Positions 1-8,878 are shown, counted from the first letter of the stretch. The stretch: DNA of 64,000 bases from Clostridiales bacterium (GCA_022508445.1 JAFLVG010000004.1:55712-119711), one strand, 5' to 3'. Numbers and translations are program-made. The notes: a model not told the origin generated them from the letters alone.

Positions 1-34
1 GCGTGCCTCGGTAAATCAAAGCCCAAAAATAATA

Positions 35-117
35 GCGTTAAAGCAATTACACTTGCAGTGTAACTATTCGGGTGTAACGCAAAACCGTGTACCTCGGCAA
101 ACACACGACGGTTAAAA
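35..117 (+). repeat. Intergenic repeat, copy 1 (83 bp core)
   Basis: First of three copies of an intergenic sequence that also occurs at 8965-9047 and 16437-16518, all on the same strand and all just upstream of a gene. Shared blocks are a start like GCGTYAAAGYAATT, a central ATTCGGGTGTAA and an end ACACACGACGGTTAAAA. The core is 83, 83 and 82 bp in the three copies. This copy ends 56 bp before murA. Function is unknown. It could be a REP/MITE-like repeat or a conserved protein-binding or RNA element. Confidence 0.75.
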
Positions 118-173
118 GTAGGGGAACGCATGAGCATACCTTCACATATACTATCAAAGAAAGAGGAATGCTT

Positions 174-1430
174 ATGCAAAAACTGGTCATAGACGGTGGA
201 AAGCCTTTGCAAGGCGAAACTGTTATACAGACGGCAAAGAACGCAGCACTGCCTATTATTGCGGCGTGTATACTTACCGACGAAGCAGTAGTAATCGAAA
301 ATTGCCCGAAACTGAAAGACATCGACGCGATGCTCGATATCGTCAAGCATTTGGGCTGTAAAGCGGAGTTTAACGGTAACGACTTGACGGTATGTTGTCG
401 CGACATCGAGCTAAACGTCATAAATTCGGATCTGACGGGCAAACTGCGCTCGTCGATATTTATCATGGGCTCAATTCTTTCGCGGTGCAGAAAGGCGTAC
501 ATAAGCCATCCCGGTGGGTGCGAGATCGGACTTCGCCCAATAGACTTACACATCTCGGGGCTGAAAGGTCTGTCGGTAAAGATAATGGACGATTGCGGCG
601 TTATATGCTGCGACGGCTCGGAAATGAAGAGCAATATAATAAATCTCGATTTCGCATCGGTAGGCGCGACGGAAAACCTCATGATGGCGGGCGCGCTCCT
701 AGAAGGCGAAACAGTGATAGTCAATGCCGCACGCGAGCCGGAGATTGTCGATCTTGCCGAGTTCATCAACGCAATGGGCGGCAAGGTGTCGGGCGCAGGC
801 GGATCGGTCATAAGCGTTGTCGGTGTGAAAAAATTACACGGTTGCAGATACAGACCGATACCTGATAGAATCTGCGCCGGCACAGTGCTTGCAGCAGTTG
901 CGGCAACAGGCGGTGACGTAACAATCAAAAACGTGGTTCCGGAGCACATCTTCGGAGTTACCGAACGCCTGAAAAAAACGGGCTCGCGGCTTGCCGTGCA
1001 CGGCGACTCGATGCGGATAACAATGACGAATAGACCGAAGCCGCTACATAAGCTCGAAACTAATGTGTATCCTGCGTTCCCGACCGATATGCAGCCGCAG
1101 TTCTGCGCATTCCTGACGCGTGCGACAGGTAGCTCGGTGATTGTGGAAAACTTATTTGAAAGCCGATTCGGGTACACGTCCGAACTCGTAAAAATGGGCG
1201 CGAACATCACCGTCAAGGATAGGATAGCCGTAGTAAACGGCGTACCTAGCCTTCACGGCGCTTCGCTTCGCGCCAGCGACCTCCGCGGCGGCGCGGCGCT
1301 CGTCATTGCCGCGCTTGCGGCGGAAGGAAGATCGGCAGTGTTCGGAACCGAGCATATCGACAGGGGATACGAGAATATAGAGCGCACATTCGGTGAGCTT
1401 GCGGCTACTATACATAGAGTGCAAATATAA
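174..1430 (+). CDS. murA: UDP-N-acetylglucosamine 1-carboxyvinyltransferase MurA
   Basis: Cytoplasmic enzyme that transfers enolpyruvate from phosphoenolpyruvate to UDP-GlcNAc, the first committed step of peptidoglycan synthesis. The protein is 418 aa, the usual family length. Seen in the sequence: the N-terminal AKNAALPI motif, the active-site loop HPGGCEIGLRPIDLH with the PEP-reactive Cys at residue 116, and the C-terminal RGGAALVIAALAAEG followed by HIDRGYENI. I chose the ATG at 174 because AAGAGGA lies 6 nt upstream; an in-frame ATG at 168 is too close to that site. It is the first gene of the division cluster (next is ftsQ). Firmicutes often carry two MurA paralogues; a second copy is not in this window. 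The identification is firm. Confidence 0.96.
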   Translation: MQKLVIDGGKPLQGETVIQTAKNAALPIIAACILTDEAVVIENCPKLKDIDAMLDIVKHLGCKAEFNGNDLTVCCRDIELNVINSDLTGKLRSSIFIMGSILSRCRKAYISHPGGCEIGLRPIDLHISGLKGLSVKIMDDCGVICCDGSEMKSNIINLDFASVGATENLMMAGALLEGETVIVNAAREPEIVDLAEFINAMGGKVSGAGGSVISVVGVKKLHGCRYRPIPDRICAGTVLAAVAATGGDVTIKNVVPEHIFGVTERLKKTGSRLAVHGDSMRITMTNRPKPLHKLETNVYPAFPTDMQPQFCAFLTRATGSSVIVENLFESRFGYTSELVKMGANITVKDRIAVVNGVPSLHGASLRASDLRGGAALVIAALAAEGRSAVFGTEHIDRGYENIERTFGELAATIHRVQI

Positions 1431-1482
1431 ACGCGGAGGAAGTCCGACTCCGGGTATCGCGACAAATTTATTATATAAACAC

Positions 1483-1511
1483 TTGATTTTTAAGATAGTG
1501 TTTGATATAAT
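1483..1511 (+). promoter_or_regulatory. Promoter of ftsQ, predicted leaderless
   Basis: TTGATT at 1483-1488, a 17 bp spacer and a perfect TATAAT at 1506-1511. The ATG follows after exactly 6 nt, so the expected transcription start is the A of the start codon. No Shine-Dalgarno sequence lies in between. Confidence 0.75.
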
Positions 1512-1517
1512 TTATTT

Positions 1518-2387
1518 ATGCGGAACAAGAGGCTTATCGTTTTATTAAGTATCGTGGTGACGATCGTGCTTGTCATTGTGGCATGCGGCGCTACGTTTCT
1601 TGTTCGCGATATCGACGCGTACAGCTATTACGGCGACGTAGAATACAACGGCGTGAACTACGACGATTTAGTAGTCAAGGCGTCCGGAATAAAGAAGAAC
1701 AGCTCGATATTTTTTCTTGATGAAAAAGCGGTCAAGAACAGAGTGGAAAATGCGTTTGCCAATATTCGCGTAGTCAACGTCGAGCGCAAGTTCCCCGACA
1801 GAGTGTCTATAAACTACGTAATTTACGAAAACTCGTTCCAATACGAGCGCGGTGGAAAATATTATCAATGCTATTCGTCGGGCAGAATCGGCGGATCGAG
1901 CGAGCGCAAAATGAGCGGTTATTTTACGCTCAAACCCAAAAACGCTACGTCGACTCGCGAGGGCGAGTATTTTCAAGGCTCCGGCGGATACGACCGCAAA
2001 GCCGTTGTAGCGTTTATTAAGTTCATGTATTCAAAAGGTCTTAACGACAGGCAGATAAACGAACGCATAGACTTTGTGGATTTGACGCGCGACGGATACA
2101 TCTACATCCGCACAGCCGCCGGATGCTCTATCGAGCTTCACGGCGAGCTATCCGAGTTCAATAAGCTTATCGAGCGCGGGTGGAACATATTTGCCGATCC
2201 CAATCCCGATTCTCCGGTTACGTCGCGCACGTCCGGCTTGATACAGGTGTATATACTCAAACTTAACGGCAAGCTTCAAAGTACATACATCGGCGTCGGC
2301 AAGGAGTTCGGCAAGAACGAGGACGGTACGGTAAAGCATTATTCCGACGAAACCTATTACGCAGAGTATTACTCGCGCAATGCGTAA
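1518..2387 (+). CDS. ftsQ: Cell division protein FtsQ/DivIB
   Basis: Bitopic divisome protein that links FtsL/FtsB-type partners and septal wall synthesis. The 289 aa protein has a very short cytoplasmic tail (MRNKR), one membrane segment at about residues 6-29, then an extracytoplasmic POTRA-like region containing the recurrent pattern KNSSIFFLDEKAVKNRVEN...IRVVNVERKFPDRVSI typical of the family. The C-terminal beta domain is divergent. It sits between murA and ftsA. Its promoter ends 6 nt before the ATG with no ribosome-binding site, so translation from a leaderless mRNA is likely. The family call rests on domain pattern and neighbourhood; the exact FtsQ versus DivIB name is a matter of convention. 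Confidence 0.85.
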   Translation: MRNKRLIVLLSIVVTIVLVIVACGATFLVRDIDAYSYYGDVEYNGVNYDDLVVKASGIKKNSSIFFLDEKAVKNRVENAFANIRVVNVERKFPDRVSINYVIYENSFQYERGGKYYQCYSSGRIGGSSERKMSGYFTLKPKNATSTREGEYFQGSGGYDRKAVVAFIKFMYSKGLNDRQINERIDFVDLTRDGYIYIRTAAGCSIELHGELSEFNKLIERGWNIFADPNPDSPVTSRTSGLIQVYILKLNGKLQSTYIGVGKEFGKNEDGTVKHYSDETYYAEYYSRNA

Positions 2388-2407
2388 CCGATAGGTGGGA
2401 TGCGCGT

Positions 2408-2453
2408 GACTTCACGAAGTCTACTTGACAAACGTATATATGTAATGTATAAT
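2408..2453 (+). promoter_or_regulatory. ftsAZ promoter with upstream palindrome
   Basis: TTGACA at 2425-2430, 17 bp spacer and TATAAT at 2448-2453 form a near-consensus vegetative promoter. The perfect 14 bp palindrome GACTTCACGAAGTC (2408-2421) ends 3 bp upstream of the -35 box and may be an operator or a short attenuator of ftsQ. Confidence 0.75.
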
Positions 2454-2481
2454 CATTATTAGTATAAATAGAGGTTATGTT

Positions 2482-3681
2482 TTGAAACAAAGCGTTGCGA
2501 TATTTGATTTCGGCACGAGCAAGATAACCGTTTTGGTCGGTCGCCGAGGCATCAATGACTCGATATGTATAGACGGTATCGGCAGGTGTGAATACGCCGG
2601 ATATTCGGGTGGGAAGTGGCTTGACGCAGAACGGCTCGCTTCCGCCGTTTCTCATGCCATTTCGAGTGCGGAGAGCAGTGCGCGTGTGCAATTGGACAAG
2701 CTGTACATCGGCGTACCCAATGATTTTTCGTTATGCAGAATAAACGATGCCGCAATCTCGTTGAGCAAAAAGCGCAGAGTAACCGAGCAAGACGTAATCG
2801 CATTGCGCGACAGCGCAAATCTTTATGAAAACGATCCCGATTGGACGGTTATCAATATTCAACCCATATATTTTACGCTCGATGACGACCGTAAGCTCGT
2901 AGAGCCGGTCGGAATGACCTCCACCAAGCTCGGCGGCAGTTTGTCATACCTGCTCGCGAGAAAGGACTTTATAGAAATAGTGGACGCGGCGATAAACTCC
3001 GCAGGCATAGCCGAAACCGAATATGTGTCTTCGTCACTTGCCGAAATTCTGTTCTTGTTCGATGACTACAAGCGCGATAACTGCGTCATGTTAGCGGATG
3101 TCGGCGCAATCGGAACCTCGCTTTCGATAGGTCGCGGCGACGGCGTGTGTAGGCAGTATTATTTTTCGTGGGGCGGCGCGCGCATTACGAGCGCGATAGC
3201 CGAAAAGCTCGGAATATCTCCGAAAGAAGCAGAACTTTTAAAGCGTCAAGTAATTCTTTCATTGGAGCCGGATTACGTTCCGACCGAAGATACAGAGCCT
3301 ATCTTAATGCAGACCGAGTACGAAGTAGAGATAGACAACGAAATCAAAACGTTCGATGTTTCTCAAACAAATTTAATAGTTCGATTGGAAATAGAGCGGC
3401 TTGCGCGGTACATCGAAAAAGCGCTCAAAAACTGCGATTACGACTATCCGGAGTTTACGCCGCTTTCGATAACAGGCGGCGGACTAAATTATATTCGTGG
3501 CGCGGCGGAATATCTTTCCGAATGCCTTAACCGCGAAGTGAACAGGGTAGAATCGTCGCTTCCGATGCTTGACAGACCGCAATTGTCGTCTGCGCTCGGG
3601 CTCTTGGACATGGTGCTTTCGAGTGAACAGCCGCCGAGCGGACTTATTGACAGATTCAGACGTTGGCTTTCCAAACGATAA
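2482..3681 (+). CDS. ftsA: Cell division protein FtsA
   Basis: Actin-like ATPase that anchors FtsZ filaments to the membrane. The 399 aa protein begins with the phosphate-1 loop VAIFDFGTSKITVLVG, has the second nucleotide-binding region VMLADVGAIGTSLSIGRG and the adenosine-binding stretch SITGGGLNYIRG near residues 330-340. It ends in a basic amphipathic helix (GLIDRFRRWLSKR), the membrane-targeting sequence. The start is TTG, with GAGG 7 nt upstream; the ATG at 2478 is out of frame. The protein is diverged from Bacillus FtsA, but the order ftsA-ftsZ leaves little doubt. Confidence 0.9.
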   Translation: MKQSVAIFDFGTSKITVLVGRRGINDSICIDGIGRCEYAGYSGGKWLDAERLASAVSHAISSAESSARVQLDKLYIGVPNDFSLCRINDAAISLSKKRRVTEQDVIALRDSANLYENDPDWTVINIQPIYFTLDDDRKLVEPVGMTSTKLGGSLSYLLARKDFIEIVDAAINSAGIAETEYVSSSLAEILFLFDDYKRDNCVMLADVGAIGTSLSIGRGDGVCRQYYFSWGGARITSAIAEKLGISPKEAELLKRQVILSLEPDYVPTEDTEPILMQTEYEVEIDNEIKTFDVSQTNLIVRLEIERLARYIEKALKNCDYDYPEFTPLSITGGGLNYIRGAAEYLSECLNREVNRVESSLPMLDRPQLSSALGLLDMVLSSEQPPSGLIDRFRRWLSKR

Positions 3682-3707
3682 ACGAATTAAAGGAGTAAAA
3701 GACAATC

Positions 3708-4973
3708 ATGACATTCGAAAACGTGCGTAACAGCGGTAATTCCGCCGCATCGGAAGAAAATACCTCGCCCGTAAAGGTTGTAATTATAGGCGTAGGCGGC
3801 GGTGGCAGTAATGCCGTGGACAACATGATAGCCGCAGGCGTTAATGTCGATCAATTCATGGCAATCAATACAGACCGTCAAGCACTTCGCGTGTCAAAGG
3901 CTAAAAAGCGCGTGCAGATCGGTTCTAACATAACCAAGGGCTACGGTGCAGGCGCTAACCCCGAAAAAGGCCGTTTGGCGGCGGAGGAGTGCCGCGAAAC
4001 GCTCACTAACCTCATCAAAGATATGGACTTGGTGTTTATCACCGCAGGCATGGGCGGCGGCACCGGTACAGGCGCCGGACCTGTCATTGCCGAGATTGCG
4101 CACAACCTCGGCAAACTGACGATTGCTTTCGTGACAACGCCGTTCAAGTTCGAGGGCGAAACGCGCATGCGTAACGCGCAAATGGGCATTGCAAAATTGC
4201 GCGAATTCGTCGATTCGATAATAATCGTTCCAAACGAGCGGCTCGCGAGCGTCGCGAAGGACATGACCACGCAGGACGCTTTCAAGTATGCGGACGATAT
4301 CCTTCGCCAAGGCGTACAAGCAACGACCGACCTTATTGCAAACCCCGGCAGGATTAACGTCGACTTTGCGGATATACGCACCATCCTCGAACACGGCGGT
4401 GATTCCATTATGGGCATCGGTAGGGCGAGCGGTGCTAACCGTGCTATCGAGGCAGTCAAAAAAGCCGTCAATAACGCAGTTCTCGATACTTCCATTGAGG
4501 GCGCGACGCGCGCTATCGTAAATATCGAGGGCAGAGAAATCAAGATGGACGAAGTCTCGCAGGCCGCCGATCTCGTAAAGGACATCTGCGCGAAGGACGC
4601 CAATATAATATTCGGCCACGCGATTGTTCCGTCGCTCAAAGACGAAATGCAGGTCACGATTATTGCGACGGGCTTTAATAAATCCGCGCCTGCCGCGCCC
4701 GCGCAACAACAAGCTCAAAGAATGGCACAGCCGCAAATACAGCAGCAAAATTACGTCGCGAACAATATGTACGGACAACAGGGCGGATATCAGCAACAGC
4801 CGCAAAACGTATATGGCCAGCCGCAGAATGGTTACGCGCAGCGCAATGTGCAACAATCGTTTTTCAATCAGCAACCGCAGCAACAGCCGCGCAGAGTAGA
4901 GAATAACGGATATGTCAGTCTTGACGAAGATAACGATAATTCCTGGCTTCAAAAGCTCAACAACAGAAAATAG
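3708..4973 (+). CDS. ftsZ: Cell division protein FtsZ
   Basis: Tubulin-like GTPase that forms the Z ring. The 421 aa protein shows GVGGGGSNAVDNMI, the tubulin signature GGGTGTGAGP (about residues 115-124), the T7 loop GRINVDFADI and the catalytic neighbourhood of the family. AAGGAG sits 13 nt before the ATG. Residues from about 325 to 405 form a Gln/Asn/Pro-rich linker, and the C-terminal peptide ends WLQKLNNRK in place of the usual aliphatic-Pro-aliphatic FtsA-binding tail, so the contact with its equally diverged FtsA may differ. It is the last gene of the division operon and is followed by two hairpins. Confidence 0.97.
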   Translation: MTFENVRNSGNSAASEENTSPVKVVIIGVGGGGSNAVDNMIAAGVNVDQFMAINTDRQALRVSKAKKRVQIGSNITKGYGAGANPEKGRLAAEECRETLTNLIKDMDLVFITAGMGGGTGTGAGPVIAEIAHNLGKLTIAFVTTPFKFEGETRMRNAQMGIAKLREFVDSIIIVPNERLASVAKDMTTQDAFKYADDILRQGVQATTDLIANPGRINVDFADIRTILEHGGDSIMGIGRASGANRAIEAVKKAVNNAVLDTSIEGATRAIVNIEGREIKMDEVSQAADLVKDICAKDANIIFGHAIVPSLKDEMQVTIIATGFNKSAPAAPAQQQAQRMAQPQIQQQNYVANNMYGQQGGYQQQPQNVYGQPQNGYAQRNVQQSFFNQQPQQQPRRVENNGYVSLDEDNDNSWLQKLNNRK

Positions 4974-4996
4974 ACACAAATATTAACGCACAATGA

Positions 4997-5061
4997 CGCC
5001 CGTTCGGGCGAGGTGTAAAAATTTTAAGTAATAACCCGACTGCAACAGCGGTCGGGTTTCA
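4997..5061 (+). terminator. Tandem hairpins after ftsZ
   Basis: Two stem-loops follow ftsZ: CGCCCG-TT-CGGGCG at 4997-5010 and AACCCGAC / GTCGGGTT at 5033-5058 with a 10 nt loop, followed by TCACGTTT. The second looks like an intrinsic terminator of the division operon. Confidence 0.7.
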
Positions 5062-5091
5062 CGTTTAATAAGGGAAGTCGGTTTTATTATT

Positions 5092-5631
5092 TTAATTTAG
5101 CTTTGCTATTGCCATGTATTTTTTGACAAACTCGCCTTTGGCATTTGTATAACCGTCTCTGTCGTGCTCGAACTTTTTCCATAATCCGAGTTTAAGAGCT
5201 TCGTACTCTTTGGCAATTTCGTTGTGCGTATTCAAATAATCCCGAAAGTAAATTTCGTCGTTATCGCCATTGTGCCGCAAATGCAGGTGAAAAACCTTTT
5301 TGGCAAATCCGTTTTCGGTATAGCCTTTGTTTAATGAAATGCGATTTTCATCTTCACGCATTTTGATATAGCCGCTATTAATGAGATTTGCCGCAATATC
5401 CGTTAAATTACCGCTGACCTCTACAAGAATATCCACTATCGGCTTTGCCCAAATCCCTTTAACTGCGGTGCTTCCGATATGATTGATAACGGCGTTTTTT
5501 GGCAGTATCTTTTTGAGCTTGTCGGCTTCTTCCGCATAGTATTCTGCCCAGCAATCATCATGCTCTGTCAACACGATGGGGAAAAGCTCCCATAATTCTT
5601 CAAGCGTCATCTCACAAAGTTTCTTGCCCAT
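5092..5631 (-). CDS. GrpB/UPF0157 family nucleotidyltransferase-like protein
   Basis: A protein of about 179 aa of the GrpB (UPF0157) family, a branch of the nucleotidyltransferase superfamily whose substrate is not settled. The signature INHIGSTAVKGIWAKPIVDILVEV is present (about residues 48-70), as is VFHLHLRHNG and the C-terminal YTNAKGEFVKKYMA. I set the start at the ATG at 5631; in-frame ATGs at 5667 and 5700 lengthen it but none has a strong ribosome-binding site. It stands alone, antisense to the division and sporulation genes around it. The family is firm, the function unknown. Confidence 0.75.
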   Translation of the reverse strand: MGKKLCEMTLEELWELFPIVLTEHDDCWAEYYAEEADKLKKILPKNAVINHIGSTAVKGIWAKPIVDILVEVSGNLTDIAANLINSGYIKMREDENRISLNKGYTENGFAKKVFHLHLRHNGDNDEIYFRDYLNTHNEIAKEYEALKLGLWKKFEHDRDGYTNAKGEFVKKYMAIAKLN

Positions 5632-5849
5632 AACTAACTCGTTTAGTCGGATTTTTCGTACAAACATTTTACCATAAATCAGGCAGAAAGACAATAGCAT
5701 AAAGAATATTATTACGCACAGTTGTTTCCGTACAATTAGAAATCCATATCACAGCACATTTATATGAATGCCGCTTATGCATGAAGAGCGTAACGGCGCT
5801 TTGCGGTTTTGACAAAATCGGTGTTAAATTCGTAAAAACTCTTTACCGA

Positions 5850-5893
5850 TTCGACACAAACGGAAAGACAACGGCGAAAGCATTTGATACAAT
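5850..5893 (+). promoter_or_regulatory. spoIIGA promoter with Spo0A box
   Basis: A perfect 0A-box TTCGACA (5850-5856) lies 31 bp upstream of TACAAT (5888-5893), whose best -35 match at the normal 17 bp spacing is only AAGACA (5865-5870). A weak -35 with an adjacent 0A box is what a Spo0A-activated sigma-A promoter looks like, as known for the B. subtilis spoIIG operon. The -10 ends 6 nt before the ATG, with no ribosome-binding site. Confidence 0.6.
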
Positions 5894-5899
5894 ATCGTC

Positions 5900-6730
5900 A
5901 TGTACATAGAGTTTGTTATTGCCGATAATTTCTTGCTGACTTATCTTGCAGGCTCTTCGGCAACGCGTTTATGTCGAAATAAGGTCAACGTTTGGCGGCT
6001 TATAGCGGCGGCGACGGTCGGCACCGGCATAGCCGTGCTTTACCCGTTTTTGCGCGGCGGCATATTTGCGGAGCTCGCGGTAAAGATATCGCTATACCTT
6101 GTTCTGTGTGTGATAATGTTTTACAAGACAAACCGCGCGTTTGTAGCGAGCTTGATGTTTTTGGGCAGTACGTTCGCATTCGGCGGCGCGAGCTACGCAC
6201 TCGGGCTTATTCTGTATTCAAGTGCGGCACGTGCCGACGCGTTCACGCGCAAGTGTCCGTTGTTTCTCGTTCTCGGCACGGGCGGCGCGGTGTACGTGTG
6301 TATTCGGTATTGCATTAAGCGTATGCGCCTACCGCGTGCAAGGGCGCCGTATGAGTACAGCACTGACGTTGAAATATTCGGCATGCACATTAAGTTCGCC
6401 GCATTTTTAGACACCGGCAATTGCGTGTTCGATAGCCGCACCGGATTGCCGGTCGTGATAACCGATGTGGAAAGCTTTGCGGCAAAGCTTGACGGCGCGG
6501 CGGCGATTGAGTTTGCAAAGAGCCTGCCGACAATACGCAAGATAGCCGCAAAAACTCATGGCGGAAGCACAGAGGTTTACATATTAAAGCCTACAAAGAT
6601 AACGGTCTATTCGGACAGGCTCGGGCATAAAATAAATGCAATGATAGGACTTGTCGGCGGGCAGAGCAAAAGGTTTTCGGCGGAGCATGAAATGCTGCTC
6701 AATCCTGCGGCGCTATCGGAGGGAGTATGA
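5900..6730 (+). CDS. spoIIGA: Sporulation sigma-E processing peptidase SpoIIGA
   Basis: Membrane aspartic protease that cleaves pro-sigma-E in the mother cell after asymmetric division. The 276 aa protein has five hydrophobic segments in residues 1-140 and a soluble C-terminal protease domain with the active-site motif [19 protein letters not shown] (catalytic Asp at about residue 172). It ends with the family pattern [11 protein letters not shown]. Its stop overlaps the sigE start (ATGA), so protease and substrate are translationally coupled as in other endospore formers. It probably is read from a leaderless mRNA. Confidence 0.92.
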   Translation: MYIEFVIADNFLLTYLAGSSATRLCRNKVNVWRLIAAATVGTGIAVLYPFLRGGIFAELAVKISLYLVLCVIMFYKTNRAFVASLMFLGSTFAFGGASYALGLILYSSAARADAFTRKCPLFLVLGTGGAVYVCIRYCIKRMRLPRARAPYEYSTDVEIFGMHIKFAAFLDTGNCVFDSRTGLPVVITDVESFAAKLDGAAAIEFAKSLPTIRKIAAKTHGGSTEVYILKPTKITVYSDRLGHKINAMIGLVGGQSKRFSAEHEMLLNPAALSEGV

Positions 6731-7443
6731 TTTTCGGAAGAATCTTACAAGCTATAAAGCGCGCGTTGTCGGTTTTGCCGGACGACGAATGCGATTTGGA
6801 GTACATAACTTCGGGCGACGGGCTTCCGCACCCGCTCGAACCGCAAGAGGAGGCGGCGGCGCTCGCACGGCTCAAAACCGATCCGGCGGTCAAGACATTG
6901 CTTATCGAGCACAATTTAAGACTCGTGGTGTACATCGCGCGAAAGTTCGACAACACGGGCGTAGATGTCGAGGATTTGATATCTATCGGCACTGTGGGGC
7001 TGATTAAAGCTGTCAATTCGTTCGATACCGACAAGAACATCAAGCTCGCCACATACGCTTCGCGCTGTATAGAAAACGAGATACTCATGCACCTTCGAAG
7101 GGTGGTGCGGCTTCGCGCCGAGGTGTCGCTTGACGAGCCGCTAAACGTCGATGTGGACGGAAACGAACTTGTCATGGCGGACATTCTCGGCACCGATCCG
7201 GATACGGTTGGAAAAGAACTCGAAAACGAAGCCGAATGCAGACTGCTGAACGATGCGCTCGAAAGACTGAATAAGCGCGAACGGTCGATAATGCAAATGC
7301 GGTTCGGACTCGGCGGCGCGAACGAAAAAACGCAAAAGGAGGTCGCGGACATTCTCGGCATTTCGCAGTCGTACATCTCGCGGCTGGAAAAGAAGATTAT
7401 ATACCGACTTAAAAAAGATATAAGTAAGGCATTGCAAGCATAA
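6727..7443 (+). CDS. sigE: RNA polymerase sporulation sigma factor SigE
   Basis: Early mother-cell sigma factor, made as a pro-protein. The 238 aa sequence has an N-terminal hydrophobic/basic pro-region ([20 protein letters not shown]), region 2 ([26 protein letters not shown], then [21 protein letters not shown]) and region 4 ([27 protein letters not shown]). GGAGGG precedes the ATG. It is coupled to spoIIGA by a 4 nt overlap. It ends at a bidirectional terminator shared with the convergent sigG. Confidence 0.95.
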   Translation: MIFGRILQAIKRALSVLPDDECDLEYITSGDGLPHPLEPQEEAAALARLKTDPAVKTLLIEHNLRLVVYIARKFDNTGVDVEDLISIGTVGLIKAVNSFDTDKNIKLATYASRCIENEILMHLRRVVRLRAEVSLDEPLNVDVDGNELVMADILGTDPDTVGKELENEAECRLLNDALERLNKRERSIMQMRFGLGGANEKTQKEVADILGISQSYISRLEKKIIYRLKKDISKALQA

Positions 7444-7456
7444 TCGCGCTAAAATA

Positions 7457-7492
7457 AAAGGATTTTTTACCGACGGGCAAAAAATCCTTTTT
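7457..7492. terminator. Bidirectional terminator between sigE and sigG
   Basis: AAAGGATTTTTT (7457-7468) pairs with AAAAAATCCTTT (7479-7490) around a 10 nt loop. The arms supply a T-rich tail on either strand, so it can stop both sigE and sigG transcripts. Confidence 0.85.
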
Positions 7493-7517
7493 AATTGTGG
7501 TATTTGGGAGGTAAAAT

Positions 7518-8288
7518 TCATTCCGCGACTTTACTGTGAATGGTCGCTATTGCAGTTTTTTCGAGGCGGCTGACCTGCGCTTGTGAAATACCTATTTCCT
7601 TACTGACTTCCATTTGCGTCTTGCCGTCGTAAAAGCGCATCATCAAGATTTTGCGCTCGCGTTCTCCGAGCTTCGATACGGCGTCGTCGATATCGATTCT
7701 GCTCAACCGATTCTCGTCAACGTCATCCGCGAGCTGATCCATTACGAGTACAGTGTCGTCGCCGTCGTGGTATACCGGCTCGAACAGCGAAATCGGATCG
7801 GAAATCCCGTCGAGCGCATACACAACGTCGGATATGGGTAAGTTGAGCGCGGCGGCGATGTCTTCGAGCGAAGCCGCGTCGCCGGTATCGTGTTCTATTT
7901 GCTGACGCGCTTGTAGCGCGTGATAAGCAGTGTCGCGCACCGAGCGCGATACTCGAAGCGGTGAACAGTCACGCATGAATCTTCGTATTTCACCGATAAT
8001 CATCGGCACGGCGTATGTGGAAAAGCGCAGATTATAAGACACATTGAAGTTTTCCATAGCTTTAATGAGTCCGATACAGCCGACCTGAAATATGTCGTCC
8101 ACGCTCTGTTTCTTTTGGGCAAAGCGTTGTGTGACCGAAAGCACAAGGCGGAGGTTTGCCATAATAAACAGCTCGCGTGCCGCTTCGTCGCCGTTTTGCG
8201 CTTTTGCTATCAGTTCCATCATTTCCTCGTGAGTGAGCTTGGGTAGAGTGGAAGTGTCAAGACCGCAGATATCTACTCTTGTTTTCAT
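7518..8288 (-). CDS. sigG: RNA polymerase sporulation sigma factor SigG
   Basis: Late forespore sigma factor. The 256 aa protein starts with the sigma-G-specific KTRVDICGLDTSTLPKLT. It continues with region 2 (ANLRLVLSVTQRF, DDIFQVGCIGLIKAMENF, LRFSTYAVPMIIGEIRRFMRD), region 3 and region 4 (ERERKILMMRFYDGKTQMEVS, SQAQVSRLEK). GAGG lies 5-6 nt before the ATG. In most spore formers sigG follows sigE in the same direction; here it points the other way. A sigma-F-like promoter is visible upstream (8303-8333). Confidence 0.95.
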   Translation of the reverse strand: MKTRVDICGLDTSTLPKLTHEEMMELIAKAQNGDEAARELFIMANLRLVLSVTQRFAQKKQSVDDIFQVGCIGLIKAMENFNVSYNLRFSTYAVPMIIGEIRRFMRDCSPLRVSRSVRDTAYHALQARQQIEHDTGDAASLEDIAAALNLPISDVVYALDGISDPISLFEPVYHDGDDTVLVMDQLADDVDENRLSRIDIDDAVSKLGERERKILMMRFYDGKTQMEVSKEIGISQAQVSRLEKTAIATIHSKVAE

Positions 8289-8302
8289 AACGCCTCTTCT
8301 AA

Positions 8303-8333
8303 AAGTATTTCCGTCGTTTTTCGGGCGGTATGA
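8303..8333 (-). promoter_or_regulatory. Possible sigma-F promoter of sigG
   Basis: On the minus strand, TCATA (plus 8329-8333), 16 bp, then GGAAATACTT (plus 8303-8312). The -10 element agrees with the known sigma-F/G pattern GGNRANAHTR at all but the last position; the -35 is weaker. A sigma-F promoter is expected for sigG. Confidence 0.5.
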
Positions 8334-8437
8334 ATTAAGTTTGGGAAACTATCGGCGGCAATATTCGCCGTGCGCGCAATCGCGAGCGCGTTATAATGCA
8401 TAAAATGTCGAAATCGTCGGCTATTGCCAAAAAAGTA

Positions 8438-8467
8438 TTGTCAAAACCTGCGTGACGCGCATATACA
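8438..8467 (+). promoter_or_regulatory. Possible ylmC promoter, predicted leaderless
   Basis: TTGTCA (8438-8443), 18 bp, TATACA (8462-8467), then 6 nt to the ATG at 8474. A 0A-box-like TGTCGAA lies at 8406-8412 between the divergent sigG and ylmC genes. Matches are moderate. Confidence 0.4.
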
Positions 8468-8473
8468 AATGCT

Positions 8474-8878
8474 ATGGAAAGTGAAATGTCGTATTGCGAA
8501 CTAAAACGCCGAGAGGTCATCAACGGTAGCGACGGTCGGCGCATGGGGCATATTATCGACCTTATATTTACGGTCGACAGCGGAAAGATAAAAGGCATCA
8601 TATTGCCTTACGGCAAACGCGGTGTATTTTCCAAGTCGCAAGATCTTTTCGTGCCGTGGCAGTGCGTGCAAAAAATCGGCGAGGACGTCATTCTCGTCGA
8701 GATACACGATCTCCCGTCGGGAATGCCGACATGCGTTTCATCCGACAAGCGCGAGAGACTGCCGGAGCCGCCTCCGCCGCCTCCGCCGTCCAAAAAGAAC
8801 GGCGGACGCAATTGCGACGGCAAATGCGAAAAGTGTATGCTTTTTGATTGCGCTTCCCGTTGGGCAATTGCAGAGTGA
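8474..8878 (+). CDS. YlmC/YmxH family PRC-barrel protein with Cys-rich tail
   Basis: A 134 aa protein. Residues 5-80 match the YlmC/YmxH PRC-barrel family (CELKRREVINGSDGRRMGHIIDLIF, then GKIKGIILPYGK and VPWQCVQKIGEDVILVEI), whose members usually lie beside sigE/sigG in endospore formers; the function is not known. After the barrel comes a Pro8 stretch and a tail with four cysteines (NCDGKCEKCMLFDC) that the usual ~85 aa family members lack and that could bind a metal. A second ATG at 8486, preceded by GGAAAGTG, is an alternative start. Confidence 0.8.
   Translation: MESEMSYCELKRREVINGSDGRRMGHIIDLIFTVDSGKIKGIILPYGKRGVFSKSQDLFVPWQCVQKIGEDVILVEIHDLPSGMPTCVSSDKRERLPEPPPPPPPSKKNGGRNCDGKCEKCMLFDCASRWAIAE

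Noticed and set aside
47-1216. 389 aa ORF on the minus strand
   Set aside because: It is the antisense shadow of murA, with Ser/Thr/Ile-rich composition and no motif.
3894-4979. 361 aa minus-strand ORF over ftsZ
   Set aside because: Antisense shadow of ftsZ; no promoter, ribosome site or family resemblance.
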